This document shows, piece after piece, positions 1 to 5,026 of a stretch of DNA of 5,026 bases. A program made the translations under genes and the position numbers. The stretch is from Roseiflexaceae bacterium (GTDB taxonomy: Bacteria > Chloroflexota > Chloroflexia > Chloroflexales > Roseiflexaceae). The DNA lies in NCBI GenBank assembly GCA_947462525.1, contig CANHPK010000169.1:1-5026 (forward strand), read 5' to 3'. Position 1 is the stretch's first letter. Each line of letters begins with the position of its first letter. The notes beneath the pieces were generated by a model. The model made no database searches and had not been told where the DNA came from. It saw nothing but the letters and a program-made list of their open reading frames with translations.

Positions 1-28
1 AGAAGGCAGAGGTCAGAAGGTAGAAGGC
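1..28. repeat. Heptanucleotide tandem repeat, four units
   Basis: Four consecutive 7-base units are visible: AGAAGGC, AGAGGTC, AGAAGGT and AGAAGGC. They touch the left edge of the window, so the array may continue outside it. The purine-rich strand is the + strand. No reading frame or ribosome binding site relates to it, and it lies in the non-coding stretch downstream of tilS. Short heptamer arrays are known as intergenic repeats in several bacterial groups. Whether this one has any function cannot be told from the sequence. Confidence 0.7.
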
Positions 29-29
29 G

Positions 30-55
30 CGCAGCGGAGCTGCGTGGGGTTTTTT
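30..55 (+). terminator. Possible intrinsic terminator, + strand
   Basis: A six-base-pair stem, CGCAGC and GCTGCG, with a three-base GGA loop occupies 30-44. It is followed by TGGGG and then six T at 50-55. This resembles a Rho-independent terminator for a plus-strand gene ending left of the window, which would be convergent with tilS. The five non-T bases between stem and T run are more than usual, so the call is weak. On the minus strand the same site gives an A run before the hairpin and so would not act as a terminator for tilS. Confidence 0.3.
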
Positions 56-59
56 GGGA

Positions 60-81
60 GGGGTTTATTGCAATAAACCCC
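60..81. repeat. 22-bp perfect palindrome
   Basis: The half-site GGGGTTTATTG is followed directly by its exact reverse complement, giving a 22-bp perfect palindrome with no spacer. As RNA it could fold into a stem of about nine pairs closed by a small loop, on either strand. It lies about 50 bases past the tilS stop codon and could protect or define the 3' end of the operon transcript. No T run follows it on the minus strand, so it is not a classical intrinsic terminator. A protein-binding site or the remnant of a dispersed repeat is equally possible. Confidence 0.75.
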
Positions 82-136
82 GCTCAAAGCAGGCAATCCG
101 ATCCCCGCTCAATGCGGGCAATCCGAACCCCGCTCA
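76..136 (-). repeat. 25-bp direct repeats with hairpins, tilS 3' end
   Basis: Two full 25-bp units (76-100 and 101-125) match at 22 of 25 positions, and the first 11 or so bases of a third copy reach 136. Read on the minus strand, each copy begins TGAGCGGGG, and the first of these TGA triplets is the tilS stop codon. The full copies also share CGGATTGCC. In minus-strand RNA, CCCGC-AUUGA-GCGGG (118-104) and CCUGC-UUUGA-GCGGG (93-79) can each form a five-pair hairpin; the second keeps pairing through a G-U wobble. The second hairpin overlaps the neighbouring palindrome by three bases. A repeat-derived 3' untranslated region is the simplest reading. Confidence 0.65.
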
Positions 137-1516
137 TACGTCGAGAACCGCACCCCGATACCCGCGCGCTGCGCACGCGTCCGGATCGACCCTGACGCCG
201 ACGACCCAGACCACCGTTGCGCCGCTACAGACGAGTGGCCAGGTGGCGCGTTGATACGCCGGGATTTTGGCGTCGACCAGGACATCCTGGATGCGCCGGT
301 GCTTGCCGTGGCCAATCCCAATCACATCGCCGGGTAGACGCGTGCGTAACAGGTAGGGTTGGTCCGCACGCAGGGTGACTGCCCATGGTGATGGAGTGGT
401 CGGTGTATCGGCGTTGGTGCAGATCACCTGTGCAGCGGTGAGTGCAATGGACGCACCCGGTTGGATTGCACACGGTGCGCCCGTGTATGCGTAGGGCGAA
501 AGGGCCAGCGCGCCGCGCCGCTGCAAACGGGCACGATTGCCGTCCCACTGGAGGATGAGGTGTTGGGGCAGGGGTATTGTCGGGGCGCTGTGGTCGAGGA
601 GTGCCTGGTGGAGCGTCGCGATGTGCTCGTCGTCGATGCCGCGTAGGCTGCCCAGGCACGTCTGCATGAGGCGCCGCAGGGCAGCGGTTTGGAGCGCACG
701 ATGCAGGGTAACGTAGACGGCACGGTCGATCGTCGGGCCGCCCGGCGTCGTGTCGACTAGGTGTGGCCAGACGTCGTCGAGGGCTGCTTCGATAAACGCG
801 TCGGCATCGCGCAGGTGCTGGGCCGTGCTGGCCAGAATCCGATTGAGTTGGGGTTGTTCGGCGCGGAGCGCAGGCAGATGCTGGGTACGCACCCGCACGC
901 GGAACGACGTCTGTTTGGTGTTGGACGGATCGCTCCGCGGCGTCAGCTCCATTGCGGTGACATAGGCGTCGATGACGCGACGATCGATGTCCAACAGGGG
1001 GCGAACGAGGGCAGCGCGCCCGCCGTTTACGCCAGCAGCCCAGGCCTGCCAGGGGACGGAACGGGCCATGCCGGCCAATCCACGGACTCCACTGCCGCGG
1101 AGCAAGCGCATCACCACGGTCTCGGCTTGGTCGTCGCGGGTATGGGCAACCAACACCACATCGGCATCGCACGCGGCAGCATAGTGGGCGAGGCGGCGAT
1201 AGCGCACTACGCGCGCGGCCTCGCTCAGATTGGGGTGGTCGGGCGCTTCGCGCGGGATGTCGGCCTGTTCGGTATGGCAGGGGATGTTCCATGCCGCGCA
1301 ACAGGTGCGCACATACGTCGCATCGGCGGCGGACTCGGCGCCGCGCAGGCCATGGTCGAGGTGATAAACCGCCAGCGCTGGTGCGTGGCGCGTCTGAGAT
1401 AACGCATGCAAGAGCACCAGCGAGTCGGGGCCGCCGGATACCGCCACGACGATGCGCTGGGCATTCTGCAGGGCAGGGTGCTCTGCCAGAAGGGTGTGGA
1501 GCGGGTGTGCGTTCAC
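134..1516 (-). CDS. tilS: tRNA(Ile)-lysidine synthase TilS
   Basis: TilS is a cytoplasmic enzyme that uses ATP and lysine to convert C34 of tRNA-Ile(CAU) to lysidine, so that the tRNA reads AUA and is charged with isoleucine. The 460-residue product has the family layout. The N-terminal ATP-pyrophosphatase domain carries the PP-loop SGGPDS (27-32), HLDHGLR (52-58), SEAARVVRYRRL (98-109) and AHTRDDQAET (124-133) followed by RGSGVRGLAGM. Next come RPLLDIDR and DPSN, then a helical middle region. The C-terminal substrate-binding domain (from about 375) contains the R-x-R-x-PGD pattern and a KIPAYQR segment. I chose the GTG start at 1516 because it overlaps the upstream stop as GTGA and puts the PP-loop at the usual distance from the N-terminus. 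No Shine-Dalgarno is visible, so translation is probably coupled to the upstream gene. A longer frame back to 1654 only overlaps that gene. In the usual R-N-R-I-R region the protein reads FRVRVR, a mild deviation. Confidence 0.96.
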   Translation of the reverse strand: MNAHPLHTLLAEHPALQNAQRIVVAVSGGPDSLVLLHALSQTRHAPALAVYHLDHGLRGAESAADATYVRTCCAAWNIPCHTEQADIPREAPDHPNLSEAARVVRYRRLAHYAAACDADVVLVAHTRDDQAETVVMRLLRGSGVRGLAGMARSVPWQAWAAGVNGGRAALVRPLLDIDRRVIDAYVTAMELTPRSDPSNTKQTSFRVRVRTQHLPALRAEQPQLNRILASTAQHLRDADAFIEAALDDVWPHLVDTTPGGPTIDRAVYVTLHRALQTAALRRLMQTCLGSLRGIDDEHIATLHQALLDHSAPTIPLPQHLILQWDGNRARLQRRGALALSPYAYTGAPCAIQPGASIALTAAQVICTNADTPTTPSPWAVTLRADQPYLLRTRLPGDVIGIGHGKHRRIQDVLVDAKIPAYQRATWPLVCSGATVVWVVGVRVDPDACAARGYRGAVLDV

Positions 1517-3342
1517 GGCAGAACGATAGTCACGACGACGAGCTGTCGCTGGTCGGCATAGGGGATCTCGCTGATGTCTGGCATGTTCCCGCTGACCGGC
1601 GTCCAGCCATAGAGGACCGCGCGCCGTTCGAGGGGCTGATTGACTGCACCGCACGGCCCCGTGATGCGCTCGTAGACGGCTTGGATGCTGACCATGTGCC
1701 CCGCTGGGCTGGGGATGTCGCAGGGGAACGACGGGCTGTCTTGGGTGATTGCAATGGGCACATCGACTCCCGGGGTGATGGTGCCGAGTGACTGTGCGAA
1801 GCTGCCTATCTGGAGGTAGGCATCGCTCAGCGGTTGCCCTGCGATACGGATGGTCCCGTGCAACAGGTCAGGCGTGGTCTTGAGCGCCGTGCTGACGCTG
1901 AGCGGCGCCGGTACGTACTCACTGGTGGTGACGAACTGCATCGAGCCGACATCGGCAGCGAGGTTGAGTGTGCTCGTGTCGGTGCCATCGCTGGTGACCG
2001 CGACGGTATCCGAGGTGAACGAGAGTTTTTGCATGCTGGTCACCCCTGTCGCTTGAGCGACAAAGGTAGTCCGGAACGGTGCATACACGCCGCTGGTGGT
2101 TGTCGCATACCCGTCGGGACTGTCGGCTGTTTGCTGCACGATACGCAAGCCGTAGACCTGTGGCGTCGTGCCCCGCGACAGATACACCGAACCGATGATG
2201 AGCAAGGCGTACACCACCGCCGTGGCCGGGATGGTGACCCAGGCCGCATCGAGTTGGTTCCTGCGCTTCAGGATGAGGTAGGTGGCCGGACCGATGATGC
2301 TGATATACACCAACGCAATCAAAAAGAGCAGCCATGGCGTGGGCTGTTGGACAGAAGCGACGGTCAGACTGGTCATCAACGGGTCAAAGACACTATTGGT
2401 CGACGGCAGGGTAATGGTCGCCATATAGGTATAGGTCGATGGAGCCAAAACAGGCTGCCAGTACCAATACTGCCCGCTCCAGCCGTCGCTATCGGCGAGT
2501 GCCAATGCGCTCTGATAGACCGTCCCCCGTCCAACTGCACGTTGCCAAAGCAACGGACTGCCGGCGTGGACCTGAGTAGCATCGGGTAGGGCACGGACCG
2601 CCGGGATGCGCACCGTGCTAGGCAACGCCGGTGCCGCGGCACTCCCCAGCGTGGTGACTGCAGGGAGTGTAGGATCGATGACAAACGGGGCAATAGGGCT
2701 GAGCATTGCGCCAGCTGGGCCGGCAATCACCAAGCGTCCGCCCAGTTCGCACCAGAGTCGCAGGGTCCGCAACTGGGCGTCGGTGAGGACGCTGGTATTC
2801 GAAATGAGGATCGTATTGACGCCCTGGAGGGCGATGATGTTGGTGGGCAGGGCGGCGGCGCGGATGGTACGCACAACCGGGGTCGAGCCATCGACCGAGA
2901 CAGTGGAGGTGAAGGTCGTGGCCAGCGTGGTTTGATCGGCGACGATGACATTGAGCTGGCCGATGGCGACTTGGGCATCGATTTGGGTGCTGGCGATTAT
3001 CCCCTCGCTGCTCCGCACCCGCGCAATGATGCTGCGTGCAGAGGACGGCATGACCATCACCGTGTCGATGGTGACAGGCGTCCCGGCTTGGAGCGCGAGG
3101 GCACGCTGCCAGGTGATGGTGGGTTGCGAATCTGCGGTAACCACCCATTCGATGGTGACCGGCATGTCGATGGGGATATCGTCGATGGTGATGCGGACGG
3201 GGGTCCAACTGTCTGCGAAATAGACATTTTCGTAGCCGACTGCGGTGGTAATCGAGACGCGATTGGTGACTTGGGCAGCCACCGCGTGGGGGACCACCAC
3301 GAGGCAGACAATGGCGATAATCAACAAGCGGAAAAGTCGCAT
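1513..3342 (-). CDS. Exported membrane protein, unknown function
   Basis: I do not recognise a named gene; the 609-residue product is an envelope protein. A signal peptide (1-23, hydrophobic core then AVAA before Q24) fits signal peptidase I, and C13 is not in a lipobox. Residues 24-155 look beta-rich. Residues 160-285 contain VNTILISNTSVLTDAQLRTL and LGGRLVIAGP, resembling the non-catalytic GATase1-like fold of many bacterial membrane proteins. Two helices follow, about 336-358 and 369-389. The short loop between them has K359-R360-R361, so it should be cytoplasmic and both flanking domains outside. Residues 390-609 form a second external region with C541 and C564, a possible disulfide. The ATG at 3342 is supported by GAGG six bases upstream, formed partly by the cmk stop codon. 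The 3' end overlaps tilS. Proteins of this architecture (GGRLVIAG segment, helix pair around IGPATYL and AWVTIP) are, as far as I recall, common uncharacterised proteins in Chloroflexota and some Firmicutes. The real/spurious question is settled by the signal peptide and topology; function is unknown. Confidence 0.9.
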   Translation of the reverse strand: MRLFRLLIIAIVCLVVVPHAVAAQVTNRVSITTAVGYENVYFADSWTPVRITIDDIPIDMPVTIEWVVTADSQPTITWQRALALQAGTPVTIDTVMVMPSSARSIIARVRSSEGIIASTQIDAQVAIGQLNVIVADQTTLATTFTSTVSVDGSTPVVRTIRAAALPTNIIALQGVNTILISNTSVLTDAQLRTLRLWCELGGRLVIAGPAGAMLSPIAPFVIDPTLPAVTTLGSAAAPALPSTVRIPAVRALPDATQVHAGSPLLWQRAVGRGTVYQSALALADSDGWSGQYWYWQPVLAPSTYTYMATITLPSTNSVFDPLMTSLTVASVQQPTPWLLFLIALVYISIIGPATYLILKRRNQLDAAWVTIPATAVVYALLIIGSVYLSRGTTPQVYGLRIVQQTADSPDGYATTTSGVYAPFRTTFVAQATGVTSMQKLSFTSDTVAVTSDGTDTSTLNLAADVGSMQFVTTSEYVPAPLSVSTALKTTPDLLHGTIRIAGQPLSDAYLQIGSFAQSLGTITPGVDVPIAITQDSPSFPCDIPSPAGHMVSIQAVYERITGPCGAVNQPLERRAVLYGWTPVSGNMPDISEIPYADQRQLVVVTIVLP

Positions 3343-3353
3343 AGCGTACCTCA
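3343..3353 (-). promoter_or_regulatory. Shine-Dalgarno overlapping cmk stop
   Basis: On the minus strand the junction reads TGAGGTACGCT before the ATG at 3342. The first three bases are the cmk stop codon (3353-3351), and GAGG (3352-3349) pairs with the 16S rRNA tail six bases before the start. The two genes are separated by only eight bases. The ribosome finishing cmk therefore sits on the initiation site of the next gene, which implies coupled translation and fixes the start. Confidence 0.7.
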
Positions 3354-4034
3354 GGGGTGCGAGCGCATTCCTGCGGGAACGAGACTCAGCACATAAGCGA
3401 GGGTATCAGCGGGGGATTGGGTGTCGCCGTTGATGTGGACAGCGTCGGGGGCAGGTTGCATGACGTGGGCGTCACGGGCATCGCGATTGGCAATCGAATC
3501 GTACAGGGCATGTTCGTCGACGCTGTCGCCGCGACCAACGAGTTCGGCACTGCGGCGGCGGGTGCGTTCGGCAATCGAGACATCGAGGTAGATTTTGAGG
3601 GGGGCTTCGGGCAGTACAATAGAACCAATATCGCGACCGACCATGACCACGTTCCCGCGCATACCGATGGCACGCTGTTGGGCGCGCAAGATGACCCGTA
3701 CTGCGGGATGGCCGGCTGCGGTCGAGACGGCGCGTTCGACGCGTTGTTCGCGGATGTCCCAGGTGACGTCGCGGCCATCGAGGGTAATGGTGTATTGCCG
3801 ACCATCGGCGACGGTGGGTGGTTGCACCCCGATATCGATGCGTTCGGCACAGGCAGCAACAGCAGTGCCATCGCTGGGGTCGATATCGGCATCGAGCACG
3901 GCGAGGGTCAAGGCGCGATACATCACGCCGGTGTCGAAGTAGACGAATCCGAGCGCAGCGGCCAACGACGCACCCAATGTGCTTTTGCCGGACCCAGCGG
4001 GGCCATCGATGGTGATTGCGCGGGGAGTATTCAT
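3351..4034 (-). CDS. cmk: Cytidylate kinase (CMP kinase)
   Basis: CMP kinase transfers phosphate from ATP to CMP or dCMP in the cytoplasm, recycling CMP from RNA and lipid turnover towards CTP and dCTP. The 227-residue product has the normal length. It shows the P-loop GPAGSGKST (11-19), DTGVMYRA (34-41), the CMP-domain segment with GRDVT and IR (87-95), S104 and R113, then GRDIGSIVLPEAPLKIYL (133-150) and RRR (159-161) in the lid. RDARD (184-188) follows. Aligned by constant offset to my recollection of Escherichia coli CMK, residues equivalent to R41, S101, R110, R131, D132, R181 and D185 are present, but the R188 equivalent is V191. I chose the ATG at 4034 because AAGAGGT ends three bases upstream and the P-loop is then at the usual place. 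The frame stays open to 4097 but that part covers the promoter. It is the first gene of the operon. Confidence 0.95.
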   Translation of the reverse strand: MNTPRAITIDGPAGSGKSTLGASLAAALGFVYFDTGVMYRALTLAVLDADIDPSDGTAVAACAERIDIGVQPPTVADGRQYTITLDGRDVTWDIREQRVERAVSTAAGHPAVRVILRAQQRAIGMRGNVVMVGRDIGSIVLPEAPLKIYLDVSIAERTRRRSAELVGRGDSVDEHALYDSIANRDARDAHVMQPAPDAVHINGDTQSPADTLAYVLSLVPAGMRSHP

Positions 4035-4037
4035 GCG

Positions 4038-4044
4038 ACCTCTT
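4038..4044 (-). promoter_or_regulatory. Shine-Dalgarno of cmk
   Basis: The minus strand reads AAGAGGT, then CGC, then the ATG at 4034. The GAGG core is four bases from the start, a little short but usable. It supports the 4034 start over the upstream ATG at 4097, which has no comparable site. Confidence 0.6.
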
Positions 4045-4070
4045 GTAACAGCTGATACATACGCGATTAT
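4043..4070 (+). promoter_or_regulatory. Possible promoter of the glycosyltransferase gene
   Basis: TTGTAA at 4043-4048 and GATTAT at 4065-4070 are 16 bases apart and match four of six positions each of the sigma-70 -35 and -10 consensus. Transcription would start near 4077, giving a leader of about 39 bases before the ATG at 4116. The -10 lies on the same base pairs as the cmk TATAAT on the other strand, so both promoters would compete for the same DNA. The match is weak and the call tentative. Confidence 0.25.
4044..4059. promoter_or_regulatory. Operator-like 16-bp palindrome
   Basis: TGTAACAGCTGATACA is a dyad in which seven of eight base pairs match; only A4048/A4055 breaks the symmetry. 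It starts six bases downstream of the TATAAT of the minus-strand operon, where transcription should begin, and abuts the cmk ribosome binding site. It also overlaps TTGTAA, a possible -35 of the divergent plus-strand gene. Such a position would suit a repressor acting on one or both genes. A short hairpin in the leader is the alternative. No regulator gene is seen in the window. Confidence 0.35.
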
Positions 4071-4071
4071 A
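4066..4071 (-). promoter_or_regulatory. -10 element of the cmk operon promoter
   Basis: The minus strand carries a perfect TATAAT 31 bases upstream of the cmk ATG. A start of transcription near 4059 would leave a leader of about 25 bases containing the AAGAGGT ribosome binding site. I find no good -35 hexamer at 16-18 bases: the hexamer at 17 bases is CTCGGG, and the nearest candidate, TTGTGC (4099-4094), is 22 bases away. The promoter may depend on an activator, or use a sigma factor with loose -35 needs. Confidence 0.55.
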
Positions 4072-4115
4072 CGGTATTGCAGCGCCTCCCCGAGCACAAT
4101 GGTGGGACGTGCGCA

Positions 4116-5026
4116 ATGACCGGCCGCTTGCCGATAGTGCGCCGCTGGGGGTGGGTTGCGTTGCTGGGCTGTGCCATGGTCTTGGGAGCGTTGCTACGCG
4201 GGCAGGCCTTGTACCGCTGGGACGGCGTGGCTATGCAGCACCCGGACGAGCGATTTTTGGTGTACACCGCGTATTATGTGTCGGTGCCGCCTGATTTCCG
4301 TAGCTACCTGACGACATCGTGTCCACCGACCGCATTGGTGCCGGCGGCACCGTCGGGGAGCGCAGATCTCACGGCGAAGCTTTCCCCTGCTGCCGGGAAT
4401 ACCCCGTCGACTCCCCCCGCCTGCAATACTCTCAATCCACGCACCCAAGACTGGTCGCGCGTGTTCGTTTATGGCACATTGCCCACCACGCTGATGCGTG
4501 TGGTCAGCACGGCGGTGTATGGGGCAGACGCCCGCCCGCTGGACATCCGCAATGTGGGCCGAACAATCGCCTGCATCTCCGAGATAGTTGCAATCCTGAT
4601 GGTCTATCTGTTGGCGCGTGGGCTGACGGTACGCCCGTTTGCTGCCGTGGCGGCACTACTGTATGCACTCGCGCCGTTGCCCATCCAGCTCAGTCATTTT
4701 GCTACGGTCGATGCCATGGCCAGCCCGTGGGTCCTCGCGGCGCTGGCGCTCGCGGTGCGCATGCCGCGACTGCGCTGGCCGGGCTGGCTGGCGCTGGCGC
4801 TGTGCATTGCGGTGGCGGCGGCGATGCGCATTACGTTGCTCAGCCTGTGGGTGCTGGTACCCCTGCACTGGCTGGTTGTACGACAACTACCGACCCGGCG
4901 CCAGGTCGGGCAGGTGCTGCTGGCGGGCAGTCTGTCGCTCGTCGGGTTGTGGCTATGCGACCCGACGATATGGAACGGCTGGTGGTTCGACGCGCGCTGG
5001 CTCCACGCCATTGTGCTCGCCGGCCG
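4116..5026 (+). CDS. GT-C family membrane glycosyltransferase, 5' part
   Basis: The frame is open from the ATG at 4116 to the window edge, giving 303 residues with the C-terminus missing. It begins MTGRLPIVRRWGW and enters a first membrane helix (about 11-27). An external loop with HPDERF (42-47) follows; the acidic D44-E45 pair matches the place of the catalytic acid in GT39/ArnT/PMT-like enzymes, which move sugars from polyprenyl-phosphate carriers outside the membrane. FVYGTLP (117-123) and PIQLSHF-x-TVD are further motifs I associate with a Chloroflexota glycosyltransferase-39-like family. Several more hydrophobic segments run from about 147 to the end. Residues 69-106, between C69 and C103, are rich in Pro, Ser, Thr and Ala and look like an insert. 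No strong ribosome binding site is seen; GGTGGGA (4101-4107) is the nearest. The gene is divergent from cmk. Acceptor and sugar cannot be predicted; another GT-C subfamily is possible. Confidence 0.8.
   Translation, partial: MTGRLPIVRRWGWVALLGCAMVLGALLRGQALYRWDGVAMQHPDERFLVYTAYYVSVPPDFRSYLTTSCPPTALVPAAPSGSADLTAKLSPAAGNTPSTPPACNTLNPRTQDWSRVFVYGTLPTTLMRVVSTAVYGADARPLDIRNVGRTIACISEIVAILMVYLLARGLTVRPFAAVAALLYALAPLPIQLSHFATVDAMASPWVLAALALAVRMPRLRWPGWLALALCIAVAAAMRITLLSLWVLVPLHWLVVRQLPTRRQVGQVLLAGSLSLVGLWLCDPTIWNGWWFDARWLHAIVLAG

Noticed and set aside
60..136. CRISPR array
   Set aside because: The 25-bp units are directly adjacent with no unique spacers, and only two full copies exist.
54..254. 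Small plus-strand frame at the left end
   Set aside because: It runs through the palindrome and repeats and then antisense to tilS. Its composition follows the repeats and no start signal is present.
225..1301. Minus-strand frame of 358 codons within tilS, and the plus-strand frame at 761-1402
   Set aside because: Both are out-of-frame or antisense to tilS. The first is extremely rich in Arg and Pro, and neither shows a motif or a ribosome binding site.
1517..1654. N-terminal extension of tilS to an ATG at 1654
   Set aside because: It would add 46 Arg-rich residues overlapping the upstream gene and lacking similarity to the family. The GTGA overlap at 1516 gives the normal N-terminus.
1834..2589. 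Plus-strand open frame of 251 codons inside the exported protein gene
   Set aside because: It lies opposite a gene with clear signal peptide, helices and coupled starts. Its translation is rich in Arg, Gly and Asp without domains or hydrophobic order, as expected of an antisense shadow in GC-rich DNA.
3357..4055. Plus-strand open frame of 232 codons opposite cmk
   Set aside because: It mirrors cmk almost end to end and gives a Gly/Asp-rich product with no recognisable motif, while the minus strand has the complete kinase signature.
4035..4097. N-terminal extension of cmk to an ATG at 4097
   Set aside because: The extra 21 codons cover the TATAAT and the AAGAGGT ribosome binding site, and CMP kinases normally start a few residues before the P-loop.

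Overview
The window looks like an ordinary, GC-rich piece of bacterial chromosome, probably from the Chloroflexota and perhaps from the Chloroflexia/Chloroflexales. That placement is inferred from the style of the membrane glycosyltransferase (HPDERF and FVYGT motifs), the type of exported membrane protein, and the intergenic heptamer and 25-bp repeats. It does not rest on any database match. I see no mobile element, CRISPR array, tRNA or rRNA.

Layout. Positions 1-133 are non-coding and rich in repeats: a 7-bp tandem repeat, a hairpin followed by six T on the + strand, a 22-bp perfect palindrome, and two copies of a 25-bp repeat that run up to the tilS stop codon. Positions 134-4034 hold a compact three-gene minus-strand operon, transcribed right to left: cmk (cytidylate kinase), an unrecognised exported protein with two central membrane helices, and tilS (tRNA-Ile lysidine synthase). 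The cmk stop codon lies inside the Shine-Dalgarno region of the second gene, and the second gene overlaps tilS by the 4-base GTGA stop/start. Positions 4035-4115 form an 81-bp divergent promoter region with a perfect TATAAT for the operon and an operator-like palindrome. From 4116 to the window end runs the 5' part of a plus-strand gene for a GT-C type polytopic membrane glycosyltransferase, cut off by the window edge.

How the genes fit together. Two members of the operon are core housekeeping enzymes: CMP/dCMP phosphorylation, and decoding of AUA codons through lysidine-34. The middle gene faces outside the cell and has no evident biochemical link to them; tight spacing argues for co-expression only. 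The divergent glycosyltransferase probably works on envelope or surface glycans. Nothing here amounts to a new defence or mobile system. The points most worth checking are the palindrome in the divergent promoter, the structured repeats after tilS, a substituted substrate-binding position in CMK, and the Pro/Ser/Thr/Ala-rich insert in the first external loop of the glycosyltransferase.
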